Positions 1 through 5,422 are shown, counted from the stretch's first letter. The stretch: DNA of 5,422 nucleotides from Bacillota bacterium (GCA_030668755.1 DAOVEW010000116.1:1-5422); one strand, 5' to 3'. The notes: a model not told the origin generated them from the sequence alone. Numbers and translations: made by a program.

Positions 1-282
1 CTCCTCATCGGCAAGCCGTCACCGGAAGCCGGAAGGCTCATCGCACGGCAGGCCGGCGTCGCTCCCGAAGAAGCGCTCATGGTCGGCGACCGCCTCGAGA
101 CCGACATCGAGATGGGCCGCCGCGCAGGCCTGCTCACCTGCCTCGTGCTGACCGGCATCAGCCGCGCCGAGGAGGCCGACGCCCTTCCCCCCGACAGCCG
201 GCCACATTGGATCATTCCCAGCATCGCCCAGCTCCCGGATCTCCTCCAGGACTCTGAGCTAAGCCAGGAGCAAGTGCAATGA
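1..282 (+). CDS. HAD-IIA family phosphatase (NagD/AraL/PLP-phosphatase-like), C-terminal part, cut by window edge
   Basis: The frame is open from base 1 and ends at TGA 280-282, giving 93 visible residues; the N-terminal part with the nucleophile DxD motif lies outside the window. Seen: an IGKPSPE segment (residues 3-9), which supplies the motif III lysine, and MVGDRLETDI (27-36), the motif IV acidic loop whose aspartates bind Mg2+. A short beta-strand/helix tail follows. The GKP plus GDRxxTDI pair is characteristic of HAD subfamily IIA (NagD, AraL, p-nitrophenylphosphatase-like, pyridoxal-phosphate phosphatase). These are cytoplasmic enzymes that hydrolyse small phosphate esters; the cap domain that sets the substrate is not visible, so none can be named. 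The stop overlaps the thiD start (ATGA), indicating one operon. A role in sugar-phosphate or cofactor-phosphate turnover is inference. Family is confident, substrate unknown. Confidence 0.9.
   Translation, partial: LLIGKPSPEAGRLIARQAGVAPEEALMVGDRLETDIEMGRRAGLLTCLVLTGISRAEEADALPPDSRPHWIIPSIAQLPDLLQDSELSQEQVQ
266..270 (+). promoter_or_regulatory. Ribosome binding site of thiD, inside the HAD gene
   Basis: AGGAG lies 8 bases before ATG 279, within the last codons of the HAD gene. With the ATGA stop/start overlap at 279-282 it fixes the thiD start and indicates translational coupling. Confidence 0.75.
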
Positions 283-1094
283 GCACCTTGCCCCCAGTGG
301 TGCTCACCATCGCGGGCTCGGACTCCGGCGGCGGCGCGGGCATCGAGATGGACCTCAAAGTCTTCGCCGCCCTTGGGGCGTTCGGCACGTGTGCCGTAAC
401 CGCCCTCACTGCGCAGAACACCCTCGGGGTACGCGGCGCCTGGCAGGCGCCGCCCGACTTCGTGAAAGACCAGATCGCAGCCGTCCTCGACGACCTCCCC
501 GTGAAGGCGGCCAAGACCGGCATGCTGTCATCGCAGGAAGTCGTGCTTGCAGTGGCGGACCTCGCCCGCACCCGCGGTTTCCCTCCCCTGGTGGTCGATC
601 CGGTAGTGGTCGCGAAGGACGGCACCCACCTGCTTTCCGACGCCGGCCTCGCCGCCCTGCGCGAGCAGCTCCTCCCGGCCGCCGCTCTTGTCACGCCCAA
701 CGTTCCCGAGGCGGAGGCGCTCACTGGCGCACGGATCGGCTCCGAGCAGGACCTCAGCGGAGTCGCAGCGAAGCTCCGCGCCGCGGGGTGCAGCTGGGTG
801 CTCCTCAAGGGCGGCCATCTAGGCGGGAAACAGGTAACCGACCTGCTCCTCGGTCCGAGCTTCGAGCAGGCCCTTTCCTCACCCCGAATCCCCGGCGGCC
901 CACTGCACGGCACGGGCTGTGCCCTCTCGGCGGCGATCGCTGTCCACCTCGCCCGCGGGCTCTCCATCCCCGACGCAGTCCACGAGGCCAGAACCTTCCT
1001 GCAAGGGCTCATAGCCGACGCGCTTGCCCTCGGAAAGGGTGCGCTCGTCCTCCATCCACAGCCGTCCATCGCAAGCGGGAGAAATGCCCCATGA
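279..1094 (+). CDS. thiD: Bifunctional hydroxymethylpyrimidine kinase/phosphomethylpyrimidine kinase ThiD
   Basis: ThiD phosphorylates 4-amino-5-hydroxymethyl-2-methylpyrimidine (HMP) to HMP-P and then HMP-PP for thiamine phosphate synthesis, in the cytoplasm. The product is 271 residues, normal for the family. Seen: AGSDSGGGAGI (12-22) near the substrate site, TAQNT (44-48) with the pyrimidine-contacting glutamine, KTGML (79-83), VVDPVVVAKDG (105-115), TPNVPEAE (139-146), LLKGGH (175-180) and the anion-hole loop HGTGC (210-214) with catalytic Cys214. Variations: GIEMDLK replaces the usual GIQADLK, and PLHGTGCA replaces the common NTHGTGCT. Some ribokinase-superfamily ThiD proteins also act as pyridoxal kinases, so a vitamin B6 role cannot be excluded. 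The start is ATG 279 because it overlaps the upstream stop as ATGA and has AGGAG at 266-270, 8 bases upstream. The stop overlaps the pyrG start in the same way. Confidence 0.95.
   Translation: MSTLPPVVLTIAGSDSGGGAGIEMDLKVFAALGAFGTCAVTALTAQNTLGVRGAWQAPPDFVKDQIAAVLDDLPVKAAKTGMLSSQEVVLAVADLARTRGFPPLVVDPVVVAKDGTHLLSDAGLAALREQLLPAAALVTPNVPEAEALTGARIGSEQDLSGVAAKLRAAGCSWVLLKGGHLGGKQVTDLLLGPSFEQALSSPRIPGGPLHGTGCALSAAIAVHLARGLSIPDAVHEARTFLQGLIADALALGKGALVLHPQPSIASGRNAP
1077..1081 (+). promoter_or_regulatory. Ribosome binding site of pyrG, inside thiD
   Basis: GGGAG is 9 bases before ATG 1091. It selects this ATG over the nearer out-of-frame ATG at 1084 and over longer in-frame extensions, and repeats the internal-RBS plus ATGA layout of the HAD-thiD junction. 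Confidence 0.7.
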
Positions 1095-2695
1095 CCAAAT
1101 TCATCTTCGTCACCGGCGGCGTTGTCTCATCAGTCGGCAAGGGAATCACCACCGCCTGCCTCGGCCGTCTCCTCAAGGACCGCGGGCTCAAAGTGACGAC
1201 GCAGAAGATCGACCCCTATCTCAACGTCGATGCCGGCACCATGAGCCCCTTCCAGCACGGCGAGGTCTTCGTCACCGATGACGGCGCCGAAACCGACCTC
1301 GACCTCGGCCACTACGAGCGCTTCGTTGACCTCAGCCTCAGCCAGCTCAGCAATGTCACCACAGGGCAGGTCTACGGCACGGTCATTCGCAAGGAGCGCG
1401 CCGGCGAGTACCTCGGGCAGACGGTCCAAGTCATCCCTCACCTCACCGATGAGATCAAGCTCCGCATCTCCGCCATCGCCGAGCACGATCAGGCCGACAT
1501 CGCCATCATAGAGATCGGCGGCACGGTTGGCGACATCGAGGGCCAGCCCTTCCTCGAGGCTGTCCGACAGATGCGCCGCGAGCTCGGCCCCGGGAACTCC
1601 CTCTTCATACACGTGACCCTCATCCCCTATGTCGGCCCCTCCGGTGAGAGCAAGACCAAGCCCACCCAGCACAGCGTCCGCGAGCTCCGCAACATCGGCA
1701 TCCAGCCCGACGTCCTCCTCTGCCGGTCGCGCCGGCCCCTCTCCAAGGAGATGCGGGAGAAGCTCAGCCTCTTCTGCGACGTCGCCCCCGAAGCAGTCAT
1801 CGAAGGGCTCGACACCGACTCGATCTACGAGCTGCCCCTCACCTTCGAGGACCAGGGCTTCGGCGACCTCGTGGCCGATCGTCTCGGCGTCAATGGAAAG
1901 CCCGACCACACGGAGTGGAAGAAGGTCGTCCAGCGCATCAGAAAACCAAAGCAGAAGATCACCGTCGCCATGGTCGGCAAGTACATGGCCCTCAAAGACG
2001 CCTACATCAGCGTCACCGAGGCCATCTGCCACGGTGGGATCGCGAACAGCGCCCAAGTGGATGTGAAGCGCGTGGACTCCGAGGAGATCGAGAAGCACGG
2101 CGCGGCAAAGCTCCTCAAGGGCATGTCCGGAATCGTCGTCCCCGGGGGCTATGGCGACCGCGGCGTCGAGGGAAAGATACAGGCCATCCAGCACGCGCGT
2201 GAGAACGGGCTGCCCTTCCTCGGGCTCTGCCTGGGCATGCAGTGCGCCGTCATCGAGTTCGCGCGCCACGTCTGCGGCTGGAAGGACGCCAACAGCGCCG
2301 AGTTTAGATCCGACACGGAGCACCCGGTGCTCGACCTCCTGCCCGAGCAAGAGGGCGTCACCGACAAGGGGGCCACCCAGCGCCTTGGCGCCTACCCCAT
2401 GCGCATCATGCCCGGCACCAACGCCCGCAAGATCTACGGCAGCGCCCGCGCCAGCGAGCGCCACCGCCACCGCTACGAGGTCAACAACACGTTCCGCTCC
2501 GAGCTGGAAGACCGCGGTCTGGTCACCGCCGGTGTCAGCCCCGACGGCAGCCTCGTCGAGCTCATCGAGCTCCCAGACCACCCCTTCTTCCTCGGCTCCC
2601 AGTTCCACCCCGAGTTCAAATCTCGCCCCAACCGCGCGCATCCCCTGTTCCGGGAGTTCGTAAAGGCGGCAGCCAAGTACGCCCCAGCGCAGTAA
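1091..2695 (+). CDS. pyrG: CTP synthase (glutamine-hydrolysing)
   Basis: CTP synthase converts UTP, ATP and glutamine to CTP, the last step of de novo cytidine nucleotide synthesis; it is cytoplasmic and acts as a tetramer. The 534 residues are close to the usual length (E. coli 545). The N-terminal synthetase domain (about 1-270) shows the P-loop [14 protein letters not shown] (9-22), the acidic stretch [16 protein letters not shown] (63-78) and [10 protein letters not shown] (141-150); D71 and E141 match the Mg2+ ligands Asp72 and Glu140 of E. coli. KTKPTQHSV is at 188-196. The C-terminal class I glutamine amidotransferase domain (about 290-534) has the lid loop [11 protein letters not shown] (351-361), nucleophile Cys380 in GLCLGMQ, the signature [10 protein letters not shown], and catalytic His506/Glu508 in FHPEF. 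Start ATG 1091 gives the conserved [10 protein letters not shown] beginning, overlaps the thiD stop (ATGA), and has GGGAG at 1077-1081. The frame stays open far upstream, but that part is thiD in another frame. No damage is seen. Confidence 0.98.
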   Translation: MTKFIFVTGGVVSSVGKGITTACLGRLLKDRGLKVTTQKIDPYLNVDAGTMSPFQHGEVFVTDDGAETDLDLGHYERFVDLSLSQLSNVTTGQVYGTVIRKERAGEYLGQTVQVIPHLTDEIKLRISAIAEHDQADIAIIEIGGTVGDIEGQPFLEAVRQMRRELGPGNSLFIHVTLIPYVGPSGESKTKPTQHSVRELRNIGIQPDVLLCRSRRPLSKEMREKLSLFCDVAPEAVIEGLDTDSIYELPLTFEDQGFGDLVADRLGVNGKPDHTEWKKVVQRIRKPKQKITVAMVGKYMALKDAYISVTEAICHGGIANSAQVDVKRVDSEEIEKHGAAKLLKGMSGIVVPGGYGDRGVEGKIQAIQHARENGLPFLGLCLGMQCAVIEFARHVCGWKDANSAEFRSDTEHPVLDLLPEQEGVTDKGATQRLGAYPMRIMPGTNARKIYGSARASERHRHRYEVNNTFRSELEDRGLVTAGVSPDGSLVELIELPDHPFFLGSQFHPEFKSRPNRAHPLFREFVKAAAKYAPAQ

Positions 2696-2847
2696 CGCTG
2701 CCTGACTGCGTCCCGCGAGCACCGGCATACCGAGCACAGGCACGACATGGCCGCGCGTCGTGGAGCCGGCGAAGGAAGAACGGGTCAGTCCCGCTGCCAT
2801 ACCACCAGAGAATCGAGGAGCGGATACTAGCTATACCGGTCGCGCCT

Positions 2848-2868
2848 GCACAGGCTGCAAGCCTGTGC
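2848..2868. repeat. Perfect inverted repeat hairpin (9-bp stem, 3-base loop)
   Basis: GCACAGGCT (2848-2856) is exactly complementary to AGCCTGTGC (2860-2868), with loop GCA. It lies about 150 bases after the pyrG stop. The stem is strong, but no T-run follows on either strand, so it is not a standard intrinsic terminator. Its shape and setting between convergent genes resemble dispersed palindromic repeats; family membership cannot be shown from one copy. Confidence 0.6.
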
Positions 2869-2961
2869 CACCGAAAGGCAGGACGCGCCTGGAAGAGGCT
2901 GGCAGTCCGTTGGGCTAGGGCCAGGGCAGGCCTGTCCCGCCCTGCACGAGCGGGAAGGGAA

Positions 2962-3096
2962 TCAGCGGCCCATGTCGCTGAGGGCCTCCAGGTGTCGTCG
3001 CATGGCCTCTTTGAGGGTGATTCGAGGGGCCGGCTCGGTCGCCGAGCGCTCGCGCCAGGCCTTCCGCTGCACCAGCCTCTCTGGCTGAGGAGCGAC
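2962..3096 (-). pseudogene. Coding-like remnant, C-terminal end of an unrecognised protein
   Basis: On the minus strand the frame entering at 3096 and ending at TGA 2964-2962 encodes 44 residues: charged and mostly helical-looking, with the segment TEPAPRITLKEAMRRHLEAL (residues 20-39) and ending SDMGR. Third codon positions are overwhelmingly G or C, as in the window's real genes, and the composition is much more protein-like than the competing frames. An in-frame TGA at 3099-3097 closes it upstream and there is no ATG at its head; the first GTG (3072) has no well-spaced Shine-Dalgarno sequence. It therefore looks like the tail of a gene that lost its 5' part or suffered a frameshift. It lies downstream of hcp on the same strand. 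No family is recognised, and chance is possible at this length. Confidence 0.35.
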
Positions 3097-3170
3097 TCAG
3101 CATCTCCCGCTCCCATAGTCCAACGTCTCCACCTCTCTCTATACTGCTACACACCAAGCCCAACATGCAA

Positions 3171-3190
3171 GGAGCGACATTCTTGTCGCG
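3171..3190. repeat. REP-like hairpin (6-bp stem, 4-base loop)
   Basis: GCGACA (3174-3179) pairs with TGTCGC (3184-3189) around TTCT. The frame GGAGCG-N-stem-loop-stem-CGCGA resembles repetitive extragenic palindromes known in Pseudomonas and Xanthomonas (GGAGCG ... CGCGA type), which are scattered between genes and mobilised by RAYT (Y1 transposase-like) proteins. The stem here is shorter than in those examples. It lies about 110 bases beyond the hcp stop. The similarity is from memory of the motif; copy number in this genome is unknown. Confidence 0.5.
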
Positions 3191-3302
3191 ACCGCCCCTT
3201 TCGTGTTTCGCCGCCCTCCCCCGCCGACCGTCGCCGTTCTGCCGAAGAGTCCGCCGTGGCGGATAGGCCGGCCATGTCTCCTCACCTCCGTCTTGAGCGT
3301 CG

Positions 3303-4946
3303 CTACGCGAGCATCGCCTTCAGATCCTCCTCCGGCGTGGAGATCGGCATGATATTGAACTTCTCCACCAGCGTCTTCAGCACCGGCGGCGTCACGAACG
3401 CGGGGAGAGTCGGCCCCAGGCGTATGTTCTTGATCTCCAGATGGAACAGCGTCAGCAGAATGACCACTGCCTTCTGCTCGAACCAGGAGAGCACCAGCGA
3501 CAGCGGCAGGCCGTTCACATCTGTGTCGAACGCGTCCGCCAGCCCAAGCGCAATCTGAATGGCCGAATAGGCGTCGTTGCACTGGCCCACATCGAGAAGC
3601 CTTGGGATTCCCTCTATCTCACCGAAATCCAGCTTGTTGAACCGGTACTTCCCGCATCCCAGAGTGAGGATCACGCAGTCGTCCGGAACGGCCTTCGCAA
3701 GCTCGGTGTAGTAGCTCCGCCCCGGCTTGGCGCCGTCGCAACCACCGATCAGGAAGAAGTGGCGGATCTTCCCCTGCTTCACGGCTTCCACGATCTTGTC
3801 GGCGGCGCCGAGCACAGCATTCCGCGCGAACCCGACTGTGATCGACCCATCGGGGCCGTCTTCGGCAAACCCCTCCGCCGCCAACGCCGCTTCGATGACC
3901 GGCCGGAAGTCCCCGTCCTCGATATGCCGTACGCCCGGCCAGCGGACGACCCCCGCCGTGAAAATCCTGTCCTTGTACGTCTCCTTCGGAGCCTGGATGC
4001 AGTTGGTCGTCATCAGGATCGCGCCGGGGAAGGCCTCGAACTCCCTCCGCTGGAGCTGCCATGGGCCGCCGTAGTTCCCGACCAGGTGCTTGTACTTCTT
4101 CAGCTCCGGGTAGCCGTGGGCGGGCAGCATCTCGCCGTGCGTGTAGATATTGATCCCCTTGCCCTCCGTCTGCTTCAGCAGCTCCGACAGGTCTTTCATG
4201 TCGTGCCCGGACACGAGGATGGCCTTGCCCCTCACCGGCTCGATGCGGACCTGTGTGGGCACCGGATTCCCGTAGCTCGCGGTGTGCGCCGCGTCGAGCA
4301 TCCCCATCACGCGAAGGTTCATCTCGCCGCACTTCACACACCTGCCCAGCAGCTCTTCGACGGTCTGGCCGTCGCGGGTCAGGAAATCCATCTGCTCGTG
4401 GATGAACCCGTAGACCTGATCTTCCTCTATGCCCAATATCTGGGCGTGGTCCGCGTACGCCGCCATCCCCTTCAGCCCATAGGTGAGCAGTTCCTGAAGC
4501 CCGGTGATGTCGTCTCCCAGCGCTTCCTTGCGCTTCTCGATGCCGATCTCGGAAGCCTGTTCGACCAGGTCTTCCAGCCTGTCCGCAGGCATCCACGTCG
4601 CGGGGTGGGGGAGGACCTCCGGCGCACGTCCGGCCTCGGCGCACGCCTCTTCATACGCCTGCTTCATCCGGTCGCGCAGCTCGCACCCTCGCCGGATCAT
4701 GTCGTGCAGGGGCGCGGGATCGAAGTTCACGTTGGTAACCAGGGCGAATAGCGCCTTGAGAGTGAAGACATTGCTCTCCCTATCCTCGATGCCGAGCCCG
4801 CGAGCCCGGTGCGCGTACATCGCCAGGCCCTCGACGGTGCGTACCAACAGGTCCTGCAAGCTCGCCGTCTGCGCGTCCTTGCCGCAGACTCCGCGCACGG
4901 TGCAGCCTGTTCCCTTCCCCGTCTGCTCGCATTGGTAGCAGAACAT
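3303..4946 (-). CDS. hcp: Hybrid-cluster protein / hydroxylamine reductase (prismane protein)
   Basis: Hcp carries an iron-sulfur cluster plus a hybrid Fe-S-O cluster. It reduces hydroxylamine in vitro, and in E. coli acts as a high-affinity NO reductase and protein S-nitrosylase under anaerobic nitrosative stress; it is cytoplasmic. The product is 547 residues, the usual size. Seen: N-terminal C3-x2-C6-x8-C15-x5-C21, the Desulfovibrio-type (class I) spacing that binds [4Fe-4S]. All expected hybrid-cluster ligands are present: H248 (SGHDM), E272 (HGEMLPAHGYP), C316 (TTNCI), C403 (GGCDGAKP, the persulfide position), C431 (LGCGKYRFN), C456 (VGQCNDAYS), and E490 and K492 (SWFEQKAV). ATG 4946 is the start because it gives the conserved MFCYQCEQT beginning and follows AAGGAGG at 9 bases. 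No hcr reductase gene is in the window, and no FNR-, NsrR- or HcpR-like operator was found upstream. Confidence 0.98.
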   Translation of the reverse strand: MFCYQCEQTGKGTGCTVRGVCGKDAQTASLQDLLVRTVEGLAMYAHRARGLGIEDRESNVFTLKALFALVTNVNFDPAPLHDMIRRGCELRDRMKQAYEEACAEAGRAPEVLPHPATWMPADRLEDLVEQASEIGIEKRKEALGDDITGLQELLTYGLKGMAAYADHAQILGIEEDQVYGFIHEQMDFLTRDGQTVEELLGRCVKCGEMNLRVMGMLDAAHTASYGNPVPTQVRIEPVRGKAILVSGHDMKDLSELLKQTEGKGINIYTHGEMLPAHGYPELKKYKHLVGNYGGPWQLQRREFEAFPGAILMTTNCIQAPKETYKDRIFTAGVVRWPGVRHIEDGDFRPVIEAALAAEGFAEDGPDGSITVGFARNAVLGAADKIVEAVKQGKIRHFFLIGGCDGAKPGRSYYTELAKAVPDDCVILTLGCGKYRFNKLDFGEIEGIPRLLDVGQCNDAYSAIQIALGLADAFDTDVNGLPLSLVLSWFEQKAVVILLTLFHLEIKNIRLGPTLPAFVTPPVLKTLVEKFNIMPISTPEEDLKAMLA

Positions 4947-4949
4947 AGC

Positions 4950-5174
4950 TTATCGCCTCCTTGGTTTACGACCCCGCTGGATTCGAGCCACCTCCGTGGC
5001 CAGCGCGTCCACCCCATCCGCCCCTTCCACCACCTCGATCTCGAAGCCGGCCGTGACCTCCTCGTTCACCTTCAGCTCCACCAGGCGGCCCGCGCTTCGG
5101 GCCGCGGAGCGGCCGACCGAAGGATCTCGTTGTTGCTGCTTCGCGAGCCCTCCCCGCCATCCCCCCTCTCGCAA
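4950..5174 (-). CDS. Possible small gene or broken gene directly upstream of hcp, unrecognised
   Basis: The frame ends at TAA 4952-4950, only 3 bases before the hcp ATG, an operon-like spacing. Its last 45 or so codons look truly coding: third positions are nearly all G or C, and the peptide alternates strand-like and helix-like stretches (VELKVNEEVTAGFEIEVVEG, then DALATEVARIQRGRK and a basic end). The 5' part is doubtful. The only far-upstream start is TTG 5174, just after an in-frame stop, and residues from there read through a GC-rich hairpin (5095-5122) with a low-complexity Arg/Ser/Gly composition. A later GTG (AAG GTG AAC) would give about 39 residues. Either this is a very small protein, or it is the 3' end of a gene whose frame was broken by the hairpin or an indel. 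No signal peptide, membrane segment or known domain is seen, and no function is proposed. Confidence 0.35.
   Translation of the reverse strand: MREGGWRGGLAKQQQRDPSVGRSAARSAGRLVELKVNEEVTAGFEIEVVEGADGVDALATEVARIQRGRKPRRR
4956..4962 (-). promoter_or_regulatory. Strong ribosome binding site of hcp
   Basis: The minus strand reads AAGGAGG here, a near-perfect Shine-Dalgarno sequence, 9 bases before the ATG at 4946. It overlaps the last codons of the short frame ending at 4950, so translation of the two would be coupled if that frame is a real gene. Confidence 0.8.
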
Positions 5175-5256
5175 CCATCACATCCAACGGCCCGTGCCGC
5201 TTCTCGTCTACAGCAGGGACCCCCATACAAATCCGCCTCCCAGGATATCGGCGCGC
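4963..5256. other. Region between hcp and the right-edge gene, coding status uncertain
   Basis: About 300 bases separate the hcp ribosome site from the next clear gene end. The part below about 5090 is coding-like on the minus strand (see the frame ending at 4950). The middle holds the nested hairpins. The part above about 5160 has two weak start candidates on the minus strand: GTG 5260, overlapping the upstream stop as GTGA, and ATG 5226 with GGGAGG 9 bases before it (5236-5241). Neither frame stays convincing past the hairpin. No promoter or operator consensus was recognised. Confidence 0.5.
5085..5122. repeat. GC-rich nested inverted repeats upstream of hcp
   Basis: Two mutually exclusive hairpins overlap. 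In one, GCGGCCCG (5085-5092) pairs with CGGGCCGC (5098-5105) around a 5-base loop. In the other, CTTCGG-GCCGC (5095-5105) pairs with GCGGC (5109-5113) and CCGAAG (5117-5122), with loop GGA and a 3-base bulge, an 11-bp arm. Low-complexity translations in every frame across this block, next to coding-like sequence downstream, suggest an inserted palindromic repeat. Alternative pairing could also influence hcp expression; that is inference. Confidence 0.5.
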
Positions 5257-5422
5257 TCACTGCGCGAGGTAGTCCGGGTCTCCCATCGAATCCAGGTAGT
5301 CTGCCAGGCGCTTTCGTCGCGCCAGAAAAGCGGCGAACAAGCCCTCTGCGGTCTCCTCGATGCTGCGGCTGTTGTTCGTGTAGGGGTCCTCCCGCGTGGC
5401 ATCATTGACCTGAGCGATCCAC
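5257..5422 (-). CDS. C-terminal end of an unrecognised protein, cut by window edge
   Basis: The minus-strand frame is open from the right edge and ends at TGA 5259-5257, giving 54 complete codons. The peptide is soluble-looking: an Asp/Thr/Asn-rich stretch (NDATREDPYTNNS, residues 6-18), then a likely amphipathic helix (SIEETAEGLFAAFLARRKRL, 20-39), then an acidic tail ending GDPDYLAQ. Third codon positions are mostly G or C and amino-acid use is balanced, unlike the other five frames here, which supports real coding. There is no cysteine, membrane segment or motif that lets me name a family. It lies upstream of hcp on the same strand but about 310 bases away, so shared transcription is possible and unproven. 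Being a coding 3' end is fairly sure; function is unknown. Confidence 0.65.
   Translation of the reverse strand, partial: WIAQVNDATREDPYTNNSRSIEETAEGLFAAFLARRKRLADYLDSMGDPDYLAQ

Larger units (their letters stand above)
2696..3302. other. Convergent intergenic region, no intact gene
   Basis: These 607 bases separate the 3' ends of pyrG (plus) and hcp (minus). All six frames were considered; the longer open frames have low-complexity, Arg/Ser/Pro-rich translations typical of GC-rich noncoding DNA. The region does hold two hairpins (2848-2868 and 3171-3190) and a coding-like remnant (2962-3096), listed separately. A weaker hairpin sits just after hcp: TCCGC 3250-3254 pairs with GCGGA 3259-3263 around a 4-base loop, and could help end hcp transcription. 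No T-tract follows any hairpin in either direction, so termination may be Rho-dependent or repeat-assisted; this is inference. No tRNA-like or rRNA-like sequence was recognised. Confidence 0.7.

Noticed and set aside
212..1069. 285-codon open frame on the minus strand opposite thiD
   Set aside because: Its translation is Arg/Ser/Pro/Ala-rich without motifs, while the plus strand encodes a complete ThiD with all family signatures.
389..1090. In-frame N-terminal extension of pyrG through thiD
   Set aside because: The extension is Arg/Pro-rich and out of frame with thiD. CTP synthases begin at the conserved [10 protein letters not shown], which ATG 1091 provides with a ribosome site.
1130..2800. 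556-codon open frame on the minus strand opposite pyrG
   Set aside because: Antisense shadow produced by high third-position G+C; its Asp/Glu/Leu/Val/Ala-rich translation mirrors CTP synthase codons.
2922..2944. CAGGGC/GCCCTG inverted repeat with a CAGGCCTG palindrome inside
   Set aside because: A 6-bp stem with an 11-base loop in GC-rich DNA is within what chance gives.
3250..3263. 5-bp-stem hairpin after hcp as an intrinsic terminator
   Set aside because: The stem is short and no T-tract follows in the hcp direction, so a terminator call is not supported.
3147..3275. 42-codon minus-strand frame after hcp, with GGAGG 9 bases before its ATG
   Set aside because: It reads straight through the REP-like hairpin, is Arg/Ser/Gly-rich, and shows no gene-like composition; more likely chance.
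2992..3558. 188-codon plus-strand frame crossing from the gap into hcp
   Set aside because: Its second half is antisense to hcp and its first half crosses the hairpin and the minus-strand remnant; the Ser/Arg/Pro-rich translation is not protein-like.
3441..4751. 436-codon open frame on the plus strand opposite hcp
   Set aside because: Antisense shadow; hcp has the full set of cluster ligands and a strong ribosome binding site.
4963..5256. FNR, NsrR or HcpR operator upstream of hcp
   Set aside because: No TTGAT-N4-ATCAA or similar inverted repeat was found on either strand.

Overview
The window is G+C-rich bacterial DNA, roughly two-thirds G+C by eye, with G/C-dominated third codon positions in the genes. 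Nothing seen fixes the phylum. The Hcp protein has the cysteine spacing of the [4Fe-4S] type found in anaerobes such as Desulfovibrio, so an anaerobic or microaerobic bacterium is plausible. Several hairpins resembling dispersed palindromic repeats lie between the genes.

Left part, plus strand (1-2695): a compact run of three genes. It starts with the C-terminal part of a HAD-IIA (NagD/AraL-like) phosphatase, cut by the window edge. Next come thiD (hydroxymethylpyrimidine/phosphomethylpyrimidine kinase, thiamine pathway) and pyrG (CTP synthase, pyrimidine nucleotide pathway). Both junctions are 4-base ATGA overlaps with a Shine-Dalgarno sequence inside the upstream gene, so the three are almost certainly one translationally coupled operon. 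The cofactor genes and the CTP synthase gene need not share a pathway; co-expression is the safe conclusion.

Middle (2696-3302): a 607-base gap between convergent genes with no intact gene. It holds a perfect 9-bp-stem hairpin (2848-2868), a REP-like hairpin (3171-3190), and on the minus strand a short open frame (2962-3096) with gene-like codon use that looks like the tail of a decayed gene. No classical hairpin-plus-T-tract terminator is visible.

Right part, minus strand (3303-5422): hcp, the hybrid-cluster protein (hydroxylamine/nitric oxide reductase), complete with all eight expected hybrid-cluster ligands and a strong Shine-Dalgarno sequence. No hcr reductase gene is in view. Three bases upstream of hcp ends a short open frame whose last 45 or so codons look strongly coding. 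Its 5' part runs through a GC-rich hairpin and has no convincing start, so it may be a small gene or one broken by a palindromic repeat. At the right edge is the C-terminal end of an unrecognised protein. I see no CRISPR array, RNA gene, insertion sequence or clearly new system; the most unexplained part is the 310 bases upstream of hcp.
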